Notes: a model not told the origin generated them from the letters alone. A stretch of DNA of 46,110 nucleotides from Bdellovibrionales bacterium GWB1_55_8 (GCA_001769835.1 MEPR01000030.1:15571-61680); one strand, 5' to 3'. Positions 31,882 through 40,468 are shown, counted from the first letter of the stretch. Translations and numbers: made by a program.

Positions 31882-31993
31882 CAAGGGTCTCACCAGTTTC
31901 TATCGGCGCAGGATGTGCCGGGGGTGAAAGATCAGCTTGGAGTTCGGGACAGGAGCTCGGCAGATCCATTCAGTAAAAAACGGAGAAAATCAG

Positions 31994-32800
31994 ATGCGCA
32001 AGGTAAACGGGTTGGCGATGGGGATGGCTGCTTTTCTGGCGATGGGCCTGGCGGCGAACTCAGTGAAGGCAGAAGAAAGACTTCTCTCCAGCAACTTCTC
32101 GCGGGAATTTCGTGGAGAACAGGTCATCGATCTGGGTTACGAGCTCCGCTTCTCCGGGATGCGTGGTCTCCTGAACTCAGTGATCGTGATCGCGTCGAGT
32201 GACGCAGGACGAGGACATGTGGAACTCGTGATCGATGGTCGCACGATCGACCGCAGGATCCTCGGGCGTACCTTGGAATCGATCCAGTTCAATGTAGGTC
32301 GAGAACTCTATCCCCAGATCCGCGATGTGCGCTTGCACTTCAAAGGCAATGTCAACCTGGCCTTCTTTGCCGCAGCGCTTGATGATGGTTTCGGAAACGG
32401 TGGCGGACACCGCCCTGATCCGCGTCCCGTTCCCCGGCCTAATCCTCGCCCTGATCCGCGTCCCGATCCCCGTCCCGTTCCTCATCCGGTACCTGGCCCA
32501 CAGATGCTGAGCCAGGCTGAGTTTGATGGATTCATGCGAGAATTGCAGATCCGGGCTTTTGATTCGGATAAGCAGCTGATCGTGAACCAGTACGTGAACT
32601 TCTGGTCCAACCGCTTGATGAGCATGCATCAGCTGGGCGCGACCCTGGGACAGTTCCGGTTCGATGACGGCAGGCTGGGAGCCCTTCGTTCCCTACGTCG
32701 GATTGTCGTAGTGGACACTGTTCTCATGAATACCGTGCTTTCAAAATTCGATTTCGACTCTAACCGTGAGCAAGCAAGGAGGATCTTACTTTCACGCTAA
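31994..32800 (+). CDS. Exported DUF4476-like protein with Pro-Arg repeat linker
   Basis: 268 residues from ATG 31994, with GGAG upstream. Signal peptide MRKVNGLAMGMAAFLAMG... cleaved after VKA before EERL. An N-terminal beta-rich domain (about 30-130; VIDLGYELRFSGMRG, HVELVIDGRTIDRRILG) is joined by a linker of PRPDP/PRPVP/PRPNP repeats (about 138-165). The C-terminal domain (SQAEFDGFMREL, FDSDKQLIVNQYV, MHQLGATLGQFRFDDGRLGALRSL, FDFDSNREQARRIL) matches the DUF4476 pattern. Function unknown. It has its own near-consensus sigma-54 promoter, upstream dyad and a strong terminator, so it is a single-gene unit. Confidence 0.75.
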   Translation: MRKVNGLAMGMAAFLAMGLAANSVKAEERLLSSNFSREFRGEQVIDLGYELRFSGMRGLLNSVIVIASSDAGRGHVELVIDGRTIDRRILGRTLESIQFNVGRELYPQIRDVRLHFKGNVNLAFFAAALDDGFGNGGGHRPDPRPVPRPNPRPDPRPDPRPVPHPVPGPQMLSQAEFDGFMRELQIRAFDSDKQLIVNQYVNFWSNRLMSMHQLGATLGQFRFDDGRLGALRSLRRIVVVDTVLMNTVLSKFDFDSNREQARRILLSR

Positions 32801-32832
32801 TTATTTTCACTGACTGACCCAAACACACCACC

Positions 32833-32868
32833 AGGCCGCCCCTCTGAAACAGACGGGCGGCCTTTTTT
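32833..32868 (+). terminator. Rho-independent terminator after the DUF4476-like gene
   Basis: AGGCCGCCC (32833-32841) and GGGCGGCCT (32855-32863), followed by a run of T to 32868. Confidence 0.9.
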
Positions 32869-32869
32869 A

Positions 32870-32885
32870 TGGGCCGGCTCTTGCT
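32870..32885 (+). promoter_or_regulatory. Candidate sigma-54 promoter
   Basis: TGGGCCG, 4 nt, TTGCT, with GG (32871-32872) and GC (32883-32884) 10 nt apart. It starts two bases after the terminator T-run. The predicted start near 32896 is about 10 nt before ATG 32906. Confidence 0.4.
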
Positions 32886-32905
32886 TCTTGAGCGGCATGG
32901 GCCGC

Positions 32906-33178
32906 ATGAAAATAGTTCTTATTCATCCGAACTCCTCCCTTAGGGCCGGTTTTATTCACGCATTGCGTCTTCATGACATTGAGGTTCAGGATTTTTCCTC
33001 TGCGCAGCAGGCCATGCTTCATCTGGCGAAGGTTCCAGAGGGGGAGTCTTTGGCGGTCCTTGTTGCCTCGAATTCAGCGAGTATCGCCCAGGAGCTTATC
33101 CACGCAGCGGAGGCGCTTCTATCGGTTTCCGTCAATCCTGAGGGAACGGATGATGCCGAGAGTGAGTACGTGAGGTAG
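32906..33178 (+). CDS. Truncated pseudo-receiver-like protein
   Basis: 90 residues from ATG 32906 (in-frame TTG 32888 and ATG 32897 are alternatives). The first 60 residues follow the receiver fold: MKIVLIHPNSSLRAGFIHALRLHDIEVQDFSSAQQAMLHL, then LAVLVASN. The acidic pair after strand 1 is replaced by HPN, and the phosphoacceptor Asp at the end of strand 3 is absent, so phosphorylation is not expected. It is shorter than a full receiver (about 120). It may be a degenerate signalling protein; family assignment is tentative. Confidence 0.55.
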   Translation: MKIVLIHPNSSLRAGFIHALRLHDIEVQDFSSAQQAMLHLAKVPEGESLAVLVASNSASIAQELIHAAEALLSVSVNPEGTDDAESEYVR

Positions 33179-33251
33179 GGGCCTGTGAAAAATTTTCTGA
33201 CGCATCGCGCAAAGGCTTCATTTATTCCAAAGAAATCACGAAAAGTAGGTG

Positions 33252-35648
33252 ATGAAACGCACCTCTCTTTTTCATGCTCTATTAGCGGCTTTCCTCCTGA
33301 CTGCGTCGGTTCGCGTCCATGCGGTGGATGTTCTCTACGATGCTGCGAGCACTTTCTTCAATCCGGAGGACAAGACGCGTTTAGGAATTGAGGTCGAATT
33401 TAAGGGGCTTTCGCCCGAAGCTTCGGCAAATGAGGTTGCGAGAGTTCTGGGTGGCGAAGTGGGGACCCGCACAAGCACCATCAAGACTGACATCAAAGGT
33501 TACGGGGCTGACGGCAAGCCGATCTATAACGAGTTCACTTCAACTCAATATGTCGTGAAGGACAGCTCCATCGGAGACGTGGTGCTCAAACTCGAGACGA
33601 ACCAGATCGATGACGTTGGCAAGATTGATTACGATAAGATGATCGTCGAACTCATCACCGAACCTATTCAGTATCCCCAGGTTGAAAAGCTGGAAGACGC
33701 ACTGAAAGGTCTTGAGCGCATCGGAGCAAAAGGGACCGACCGCTATACAGCGGTATCCACTCAGGTGAACATGGAGATGTTTGCCGGTAGAAGAGAGGAC
33801 GTCAGTGTGCCGAAAATTCTGGACCTGATGCGCGCCTATCTGCGACCGGAGCACAAGGCTCAGATTGATGCACACCTCAAGGTTCCCGCGTTAAGAAAGC
33901 CGTATGTGAGTTCTTATTCTGACGGATTCATGAAAAAGCTCCTCGATCCTCAATACAAACCGACAGAGAGGGAGCTTTTCGACGATTTCTTTTATCGCCA
34001 AAGCATGGAAAGGCTCGGCGACAAGAAGGCGTGGACTGATCCTCTGAAGAAAGTTCAGGCACGTTTTTTTGCACATCCCAATCCGATCGTGCCTTCCGTT
34101 GTGAAGCAAAACTCTCTTCGCGTTTCGTCGTTACTGATGTGGATGTTTCCCGATGATCCGGTCACACACCTGATCCATGACGCCGGCTGGGCCGTTCCAC
34201 GTCCGCTTGTGGAGTTTCGCGAATGGAACAATACGTTCACGGCGGCTGAACCGGCGCGTCAGGCGCTCGGACTCAAAGAAGCCGCGTATAAGTACGGTTA
34301 TTTTGATCACGATAGCCTCATGCAGGAGTTGACGGGCATGGACGGGAAAGTGCTGCCCAAACTTCGTCGCCATGTCAATGCCGACGTGGCTAAGGGTCAG
34401 CCGACGACGTTCCGTTACTATCTGGGAGATCCGGCAACCGTGGAGCGCGCAGAGTACACGATGCATACACGTCAAGCCTACAAGGGGGAAGTTGTCGGTT
34501 TTCTGAATGCGAATGGTTACGGAACGAAAAGCCTCTTGATTCCAGGGGAAAGCGTCGTCATGCACCGGCGGCCCTACCATCGGTACAGCGTCATGGGTAA
34601 GTACAATCCCGGATTGATCAACGCGAATATCGCTCAGGTTCTTGAGAACAAATACGCCGAATATCGTTTTTTCAACGAGTATGCTCCGGGTTCCATGTCT
34701 CGGACCGAAATCCTTTCTGACCTGACGGATAAGTCCAAAAACGTCCGAAAAGTCGTCGGTAAACTGAATGAAAAGTTCCCGAAAGGCTGGGTCCTCAAGG
34801 GGGTCTGGGATCTTGGATCCGAGAAAGACATCATTACAGACAAGGTGGATGTCATTGGCGAAGTTGAAAAATACCAGGCCAGTGACTTTGATGTATATCG
34901 GAACGAGTTGCTTTCAGATAAGGCCCTCGCCGACGCGGCACCGGAATATCTCAACAGTGAGCTCAAGAAACATCCTGGATATAAAGGGTGGAAGCTTTCC
35001 CAGGTGTTCAAAAAACCTGAACTCAGCATGGTCCAGGAGCGGGTGAATATTAAAACGGAGTTCAGGGTGGAAGCCCTGGCTGGAAAGGTTCTTGGCGGTG
35101 GTTCGACCGTCGATCGTTATTCGTATGTTTATCTATTGAATGACACGGCAGGGGAATACAAAGCGCCTCCAAAAGTGGATGTAAAAAAAGTTGAACAGTT
35201 CGCGCAAAAGGTTCTCGATCAGCTTCCGGAAAATCTTCGCGGCATGCCCATGGGAATGGATATCGCTCTTCTTGAGGACGGCACGGCGGTCATGATCGAG
35301 TCCAACCCCGGAGGAAACTCCAACTTCCTTTACGAGGAGTTCGAGGAGAGTGCTGAGGAATTGGCTAAGTTTCTCAAGCAGTATCCCGCTCAAGTCAAAG
35401 CCGGGCGTGTTCATGAGGGTTTGTCGCCCGAAGAGCAGATGAAATGGATCGATCAGAAGTTCAAGGACTGGGGCATTCATCCCGCCAAGCAGTACCCGGG
35501 TTTCACGTTCCTGAAGGATCGCGTCCAGGACAAGGAGTTCAGGCCAAGCCCTCCGAATCCTCGTAATTACGATCTACGACACGCGCCGTGCGGACTTGTG
35601 GAAACGATCCGGGGCTATCTCGCGCCAGTGCCTGCGCTCGTGAAATGA
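33252..35648 (+). CDS. Exported amidoligase/ATP-grasp two-domain protein
   Basis: 798 residues. A clear Sec signal peptide (MKRTSLFHALLAAFLLTASVR, cleavage after VHA24) precedes an amidoligase (COOH-NH2 ligase, glutamine-synthetase-like fold) domain: GIEVEFKG at 45-52, ELITEPI at 133-139, STQVNMEMF at 169-177, LVEFREWN at 319-326. The second half is ATP-grasp-like: GWVLKGVWDLGSEKDI (512-527), VQERVNIKTEFRVEALAGKVLGG (594-616), GMDIALLEDGTAVMIESNPGGNS (668-690), with the Glu/Asn metal ligands in ESN. Both folds make amide bonds using ATP and are known to be linked in peptide-tag or metabolite biosynthesis. Export is odd because the periplasm lacks ATP. GTG 33249 is an alternative start. Next gene: BPL_N-type protein. 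Confidence 0.78.
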   Translation: MKRTSLFHALLAAFLLTASVRVHAVDVLYDAASTFFNPEDKTRLGIEVEFKGLSPEASANEVARVLGGEVGTRTSTIKTDIKGYGADGKPIYNEFTSTQYVVKDSSIGDVVLKLETNQIDDVGKIDYDKMIVELITEPIQYPQVEKLEDALKGLERIGAKGTDRYTAVSTQVNMEMFAGRREDVSVPKILDLMRAYLRPEHKAQIDAHLKVPALRKPYVSSYSDGFMKKLLDPQYKPTERELFDDFFYRQSMERLGDKKAWTDPLKKVQARFFAHPNPIVPSVVKQNSLRVSSLLMWMFPDDPVTHLIHDAGWAVPRPLVEFREWNNTFTAAEPARQALGLKEAAYKYGYFDHDSLMQELTGMDGKVLPKLRRHVNADVAKGQPTTFRYYLGDPATVERAEYTMHTRQAYKGEVVGFLNANGYGTKSLLIPGESVVMHRRPYHRYSVMGKYNPGLINANIAQVLENKYAEYRFFNEYAPGSMSRTEILSDLTDKSKNVRKVVGKLNEKFPKGWVLKGVWDLGSEKDIITDKVDVIGEVEKYQASDFDVYRNELLSDKALADAAPEYLNSELKKHPGYKGWKLSQVFKKPELSMVQERVNIKTEFRVEALAGKVLGGGSTVDRYSYVYLLNDTAGEYKAPPKVDVKKVEQFAQKVLDQLPENLRGMPMGMDIALLEDGTAVMIESNPGGNSNFLYEEFEESAEELAKFLKQYPAQVKAGRVHEGLSPEEQMKWIDQKFKDWGIHPAKQYPGFTFLKDRVQDKEFRPSPPNPRNYDLRHAPCGLVETIRGYLAPVPALVK

Positions 35649-35719
35649 AATACGATTTTAAAATTTGAAAAAGCCCGCGTTTTTTGCTCTTCTGGAGTGA
35701 GTATCTCCGGGAGAATAGA

Positions 35720-36442
35720 ATGCTTCAGGCGTTGGCATCCGTGATTTTCTTTTTCGCTTGTACGATGGTTGCATGTTCTGCCACGGCGGAAGCTCCGCTC
35801 GCACTCGTCTACGATGATGTCGGGGTTTGTGCAGAAGAGTGCGCGCTTCACGCGGCAAATGCAGCGAAGCTCGCGGGATTTCAAGTCGTCACCGTCTCCG
35901 CCGCGACTCTTGATCAGCATCTGAGCGATAAAGCGAGTGTCTGGATTCAGCCCGGCGGGAATGCCATCGAGGTCAGTGATCATCTCGGAGTGGAAAAGCT
36001 TTCACTCATCAGGAATTTTGTGTCGAGGGGGGGCGGTTACATCGGATTCTGCGCCGGAGGCTTCCTGGCCGATGTGACCGTGGATGATGCCGGGTTGAAG
36101 CCCGGATTGGGCATCATCCCTGTCAGCGCTTACGAATATCTGGAAAATGATACTCAAGCGCAGGTTCTGCCGATCCTGTGGGAAGGCTTCCCGAAACACC
36201 TGTTTTTCCAGGAAGGCGCCGCATTTGCTTCAGGTTTAAAAGACCGGGTTCAGGTGATCGCGACCTACAGCGAGGGTGCGGCGGCTGTTATTCAGGCGGT
36301 TTTTGGCAAAGGAATCGTCATTGCAAGTGGGGTGCACCCCGAAGCTCCGGAGCAGTGGCTTGAGCATGAAGGTTTGAGCAGTCCGGATGGTACGCACGAA
36401 GATCTGGCCGCAGAGCTTGTCATGCGTGCTTCCAGGAAATAG
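35720..36442 (+). CDS. Exported BPL_N/class I glutamine-amidotransferase-like protein
   Basis: 240 residues from ATG 35720 (ribosome site GGGAG). The signal peptide MLQALASVIFFFACTMVAC could end at a lipobox-like MVAC or at ATA/AEA. The mature part matches the BPL_N domain, a class I amidotransferase-like fold: LALVYDDVGVC, VWIQPGGNAIEVS, then GGGYIGFCAGGFLADV with the nucleophile-position Cys111, and HPEAPEQW at the His position near the end. Such proteins are found next to amidoligase and ATP-grasp genes. It follows the amidoligase gene by 71 nt on the same strand, so a shared pathway (peptide cleavage or ammonia release) is likely. Confidence 0.78.
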   Translation: MLQALASVIFFFACTMVACSATAEAPLALVYDDVGVCAEECALHAANAAKLAGFQVVTVSAATLDQHLSDKASVWIQPGGNAIEVSDHLGVEKLSLIRNFVSRGGGYIGFCAGGFLADVTVDDAGLKPGLGIIPVSAYEYLENDTQAQVLPILWEGFPKHLFFQEGAAFASGLKDRVQVIATYSEGAAAVIQAVFGKGIVIASGVHPEAPEQWLEHEGLSSPDGTHEDLAAELVMRASRK

Positions 36443-36458
36443 CGGACGGCTTTTTGTT

Positions 36459-36480
36459 CCTGCTGTATAGTTTCAGCAGG
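36459..36480 (+). promoter_or_regulatory. Hairpin that covers the ribosome site of the barrel gene
   Basis: CCTGCTG (36459-36465) and CAGCAGG (36474-36480), 8-nt loop TATAGTTT. The 3' arm includes the first bases of AGGAG (36478-36482), the ribosome site for ATG 36491. It could regulate translation or be a weak terminator; the loop TATAGT also looks like a -10. Confidence 0.4.
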
Positions 36481-36490
36481 AGCTCATTTT

Positions 36491-37258
36491 ATGGCGGTCA
36501 TTCGGTTTCGCGGTCTCGGGGTGTTCACGGCCGTTTTTACGTTGTTCTGTTCGACGTTTGTGTGGGCGAGAGGTGCCGGGGTTCACGAGGATCTTTCCGC
36601 CGGTGTGGTTTATCCCTCAAATAACGATTCGGTTTTGTTGAATCCAGCAGCGCTCGGGAGACTTTCTGGCGCTCTTCTGGATGTGGCAGCCCTGGTTCCT
36701 GAGGCTTCGGATGCCGGTCTGCTTGGCAGCTACTCCTATGCGGGAAGAGGCGTGGGTGTGGGTGCCGGAGCGCTGGCCTTCGGAGATGATATTTTAGGGT
36801 TTGCGGGTTTCGGTTTTGGCATAGGGCCGTTTCAGCTTGGAGCCTCGGTGGCTTCACAGGTTGGCTCGGGTGCAGGTTCTCCTCGACTGGGTGTGGGTGC
36901 GCGGTGGGGTGGAAATTCCGGCCCGGCGTTCGGAATCAGGGTGGATGATGTTTCCGTTGGTCTGGACGAAGCAACGGTCGGGATTGCCTGGTCCGGCGGT
37001 CAGGTTACATTTGAGATCGATTTGGATATTGCCAACGGGCTGAATTACGCATTTGCGCGTCCAGCGTTGGTGTTCAGGCCTTCGCGCGAGTTCTCGTTTT
37101 TGTTGGCATCGTCGTTTGAAGTGATGCCTGAATTTCAGCCGTCCCTGGATGATCTTCAGATCGGAGTCAATTACTGGCTCAGCAATGGCGTGGCTCTTTA
37201 TGGTATTTATAACGGAATGCAGGCGAAGCAGGTCGCCGGGCTGAAGTTCCGGTTTTGA
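36491..37258 (+). CDS. Outer-membrane beta-barrel protein (conjugal-transfer TraF/PorV-like)
   Basis: 255 residues. Signal peptide ending VWA before RGAG. Mature region starts with HEDLSAGVVYPSNNDSVLLNPAALGRL, a pattern seen in FadL/PorV/TraF-type barrel proteins, followed by Gly-rich alternating strands (VGVGAGALAFGDDILGFAGFGFGIG) and a final strand GLKFRF with terminal Phe. Located 49 nt after the BPL_N gene on the same strand; it may be the outer-membrane partner of the exported ligase system or an independent gene behind the ribosome-site hairpin. Confidence 0.7.
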   Translation: MAVIRFRGLGVFTAVFTLFCSTFVWARGAGVHEDLSAGVVYPSNNDSVLLNPAALGRLSGALLDVAALVPEASDAGLLGSYSYAGRGVGVGAGALAFGDDILGFAGFGFGIGPFQLGASVASQVGSGAGSPRLGVGARWGGNSGPAFGIRVDDVSVGLDEATVGIAWSGGQVTFEIDLDIANGLNYAFARPALVFRPSREFSFLLASSFEVMPEFQPSLDDLQIGVNYWLSNGVALYGIYNGMQAKQVAGLKFRF

Positions 37259-37367
37259 CTTCGCGTCAAACGCAGTGCGCGGAGCAAAACTGATTTTTCC
37301 TGTGCACGTCCAACGTTGATTTGTATTTGTAATTCCTGCTCTCGTCGTGTCATGCCTGTTCCTGCAA

Positions 37368-37396
37368 TTGCCGCAGGGACACCGTCGGCGTATATC
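37368..37396 (+). promoter_or_regulatory. Candidate promoter of the SafE-like gene
   Basis: TTGCCG (37368-37373), 17-nt spacer, TATATC (37391-37396). ATG 37405 is 8 nt after the -10, so the leader would be very short or absent. Confidence 0.35.
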
Positions 37397-37404
37397 GTTG
37401 TCCG

Positions 37405-38154
37405 ATGATTTCGCAAATGACATCGCAATCGGCGTCACAACTGGCCGAAGCATTTGTTCCTCTTGCCGTATTGGGCGCGAGCCTCGCAGGAAGCCTTCAT
37501 TGTATCGGCATGTGCGGCGGCCTGGTCACAGCCGTCGCCAAGGACAAGAGAAGCGTGGCACTTTATCATCTGGGAAGGCTGCTGGGGTACGGGACCCTGG
37601 GTGCTATCGCCGGATTTCTTGGTGAGAAGATATTCAGGAGCACTCTTTCAGGGGGCGGGTGGTTACCGTGGATCGCGGCGTCCGCACTGGCCCTGAGTTT
37701 TATTTTTCTCGGAATCCGCGTCTGGCGCGAGAAACCGATGCATCTTTCTCTTCCCGCTTTTTTGCTGCCTCTTTATTTTTCCTCAATGAAGGGTCTCAAG
37801 AAAGAAATGAGCATGACTGCTTTTTCCACGGGCCTCTTCTCAGTTTTCCTTCCCTGTGGTTGGTTGCACAGCTTCGTTCTGGCCGCCGTCGCTACGAGGA
37901 GTCCGTTCACCGGAGCCGCCTTTTTGAGCCTGTTCTGGCTGGGAACCCTGCCGGCTCTCTCGATCGCGCCATTGTTCGTACACCGAGTGCTTCAGCCCAT
38001 CGCCATTCGTGCGCCAAAGATTTCTGGCGCCTTTCTGGTTCTTGCAGGCGTCGTTGCTCTTTCTTATAAAGTCCTTCCATTGACCTGGTCTGTTTCAGCA
38101 GGGGAGCATTCTCAGTCGGGTCAGCATTGTCCGCATCCCGCGCATGCAAAATGA
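37405..38154 (+). CDS. SafE/UreH-like six-helix membrane protein with metal-binding tail
   Basis: 249 residues. The family motif GSLHCIGMCGGLV lies in the first membrane helix, and FLPCGWLHSFVLAA in the fourth. This is the DsbD-like urease-accessory/SafE group often tied to copper or nickel handling and cytochrome oxidase assembly. The His/Cys-rich C-terminus HSQSGQHCPHPAHAK supports metal binding. No cytochrome or urease genes are in the window, so the metal is unknown. Confidence 0.82.
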   Translation: MISQMTSQSASQLAEAFVPLAVLGASLAGSLHCIGMCGGLVTAVAKDKRSVALYHLGRLLGYGTLGAIAGFLGEKIFRSTLSGGGWLPWIAASALALSFIFLGIRVWREKPMHLSLPAFLLPLYFSSMKGLKKEMSMTAFSTGLFSVFLPCGWLHSFVLAAVATRSPFTGAAFLSLFWLGTLPALSIAPLFVHRVLQPIAIRAPKISGAFLVLAGVVALSYKVLPLTWSVSAGEHSQSGQHCPHPAHAK

Positions 38155-38215
38155 AGCTAGTAACTAATTGGATTGATAGCGCTTTTTTTTGCACACTTCT
38201 TTGATAATATCCGTC

Positions 38216-38243
38216 TTTGCAAAAGAACGCGGCGTGTTAAAAT
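38216..38243 (+). promoter_or_regulatory. Candidate sigma-70 promoter for the STAS-like gene
   Basis: TTTGCA (38216-38221), 16-nt spacer, TAAAAT (38238-38243), 52 nt before ATG 38296. Confidence 0.4.
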
Positions 38244-38295
38244 TATCTAATCCACACGCATCAAGCGATTTTGAAGCACGTTTGCGAGGAGAAGT

Positions 38296-38694
38296 ATGAT
38301 TGAACCTGGAAAGTTGACCTACCTGTTGGCCGAAAAGAAATCCATTCTGGTGGTTTCTTTTATCGGGCCGCTTGTTCGCACGAATGCGCATGTACTGGAG
38401 AAGTGCATCAAGGAAATTTCGAAGCGCGAAGCTACCTGGGTGATCGTAAACTTCAGGGACGTTCCAGCGAATTTGGACAGAACTGTTTACCCTGCCTTGG
38501 CCCGACTGCAGCAGGTGATTCGCAGCAAGCCCGCTGAACTGAAAATGACAGCCTTGCATCCGGAACTTCGCAAACAGCTGGACCAGCAGGGGCTGCTACG
38601 CCCTAAAGAAGTTGTGGACAATCTAGCCATCGCGCTTCAAGCCGTTGTGGCGTCGGCGATGACTCCGTCGGAGCCGGGTCAGCAGGCCGCGTAA
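38296..38694 (+). CDS. STAS-domain-like protein
   Basis: 132 residues, strong ribosome site GAGGAGA. Pattern of a STAS/anti-sigma-factor-antagonist fold: SILVVSFIGPLVRTNAHVLEKCIKEI, ATWVIVNFRDVPANLDRTVYPALARLQQVI, AELKMTALHPELRKQLDQQGLL, EVVDNLAIALQAVV. The usual phosphorylatable Ser in the DxSG loop is not evident (VPANLDR), so it may not be a SpoIIAA-type switch. It converges on the SulP gene, whose C-terminus is also a STAS domain. Confidence 0.65.
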   Translation: MIEPGKLTYLLAEKKSILVVSFIGPLVRTNAHVLEKCIKEISKREATWVIVNFRDVPANLDRTVYPALARLQQVIRSKPAELKMTALHPELRKQLDQQGLLRPKEVVDNLAIALQAVVASAMTPSEPGQQAA

Positions 38695-38701
38695 GCCAAG
38701 T

Positions 38702-40468
38702 TCAGCTCACCACCGCAGTCGCACCAAGTGGGGGATTTTCCGCCGCTGGAAGAAGGGTTTCCTTTGCTCGCATAATCGCCTGCTCGGTAGTTGAACAGAT
38801 CTCGATTTTTGTTCGCAGGTTTGACTTGTGTATCAACTCGAGAGGCTGCTGTTTCACCCCCGCCAGGATGACGTAGCGATCCTGACTGAGCAGCTTCTCG
38901 ATAGCGCTCTCGAGAGCGACAAGCCCTGTGACATCCATCACAGGTACCGCTTCCATTACAAAAATGACCGTGCGCACGCGATCCGTGATGCCGCCTACGG
39001 CGTTCATCGCGTTCTCGGCTGCCCCGAAAAACAAGGGGCCCGCTATTTCGTAAAGCAGAATATCAGAAGGAAGTTTTTCCTTTAGTTGAACGGTTTCACT
39101 CTCGGCAAGGGCATGTCCGGAGGTGATCGCGGCCATCCGGCGCATGAACAGCATGGCTGCGAGGACGACACCGACCGTGACTCCCACGACCATGTCAAAA
39201 ACGACCGTGAGTCCCAAGCAAAGGAGCAGAACGATCACGTCGCTTCGGGGTGCCACCTTGATGATGTGCCACACGTGCCGAATACCGGCCATGTTGTACG
39301 CCACGAGCAGTAGCAGTGCGGAAAGAGCCGCCATCGGAAGGTAGGCCACGGCGGGCGCGAGAATCAGGACAACGAGCAAGGCAAACGCGGCATGAATCAC
39401 GGCGGAAATCGGAGAGGTTGCGCCGAAGCGGATGTTCGTGGCAGTGCGGGCGATGGCTCCCGTTGCCGCGATTCCGCCGAAGAACGGCGCGACGACATTG
39501 CCGACCCCAAGCGCGATCAGTTCCGAATCCGGGTCGTGCTTGGTCTGGGCCATGCCGTCCGCGACGACTGCCGAGAGAAGCGATTCAATGGCGCCCAGCA
39601 TTGCGATCGCGAAGGCGGAAGGAAAAATAGCTTCAATCGTCTGAAGAGAAAGAACAAAGGGTTGTTCCCCGGGCAGGGTGAAATTCCAGGGCATCTGGAA
39701 ACTCGGGAGTGACTGCGGGATGCCGCCAAAGACGCTGCCGATCGTTGCGACCTGAAAGCCCGGAATGAGACTGGTTGCCATGGCAGCGAGAACGGAGCTG
39801 GTGGTGAGCGCGATCAGGGGGGCCGGGATCTTTTTATTGAAACGGGGCCAGATGAGCAGCAAGGCGAGCGTCGTCGCGCCGATCAGGAACTCACGCAGGG
39901 AGAAAGTCGAATAGGAACCGATCAGCGTGGCGACGCGAGGAAGGTAATCGTCCGGTAATGCTCCCGGATGTAGTCCGAAAAAATCCTTCAGCTGGAGGGT
40001 CGCGATCACGATGCCGATACCGGCGGTGAATCCGGTTGTCACCGGATGCGGGATGAACTGAATGAATTTCCCCATCCGCGCCAAGCCCATCAGCATCAAA
40101 ATGAGGCCAGCCATAAAACCCGCCACGAGCAGACCGGAAAAGCCCCACTTATGCGCAATCGGCGCGAGAATTACGACGAAGGCCGCGGTGGGACCGGACA
40201 CCTGATGGCGAGAACCGCCCAGCAGTGCCACTAATGCGCCCGCGATAATGACGGTGTAAAGACCAAACTCGGGTTTTACTCCGCTTGCGATCGCAAGGGC
40301 CATTCCGAGGGGAATGGCCACCATTCCCACGACAAGCCCGGCCATCAGATCCGAACGGAAATCAGCGCCGGAGTAGCCTTCCTTCATGCGGTCGCGAAGG
40401 GCGGAGAACAAGCGTAAACGTGCAAAAGGAAATAAAGCGGACGGGTACTTGTAACGATAGCGCATCAT
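38702..40468 (-). CDS. SulP/SLC26-family anion transporter with STAS domain
   Basis: 588 residues. About 12-14 membrane helices with SulP landmarks: DLMAGLVVGMVAIPLGMALAIASG, LYTVIIAGALVALLGGSRHQVSGPTAAFVV, PHPVTTGFTAGIGIVIATLQLKDFFG, GGIAATGAIARTATNIRFGATSPIS. C-terminal STAS domain (about 470-560) with VIFVMEAVPVMDVTGLVALESA. Substrate may be sulfate, dicarboxylate or bicarbonate and cannot be fixed from sequence. The gene is divergent from the Fur-family gene across a perfect dyad, so metal-dependent control is possible. Confidence 0.92.
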   Translation of the reverse strand: MMRYRYKYPSALFPFARLRLFSALRDRMKEGYSGADFRSDLMAGLVVGMVAIPLGMALAIASGVKPEFGLYTVIIAGALVALLGGSRHQVSGPTAAFVVILAPIAHKWGFSGLLVAGFMAGLILMLMGLARMGKFIQFIPHPVTTGFTAGIGIVIATLQLKDFFGLHPGALPDDYLPRVATLIGSYSTFSLREFLIGATTLALLLIWPRFNKKIPAPLIALTTSSVLAAMATSLIPGFQVATIGSVFGGIPQSLPSFQMPWNFTLPGEQPFVLSLQTIEAIFPSAFAIAMLGAIESLLSAVVADGMAQTKHDPDSELIALGVGNVVAPFFGGIAATGAIARTATNIRFGATSPISAVIHAAFALLVVLILAPAVAYLPMAALSALLLLVAYNMAGIRHVWHIIKVAPRSDVIVLLLCLGLTVVFDMVVGVTVGVVLAAMLFMRRMAAITSGHALAESETVQLKEKLPSDILLYEIAGPLFFGAAENAMNAVGGITDRVRTVIFVMEAVPVMDVTGLVALESAIEKLLSQDRYVILAGVKQQPLELIHKSNLRTKIEICSTTEQAIMRAKETLLPAAENPPLGATAVVS

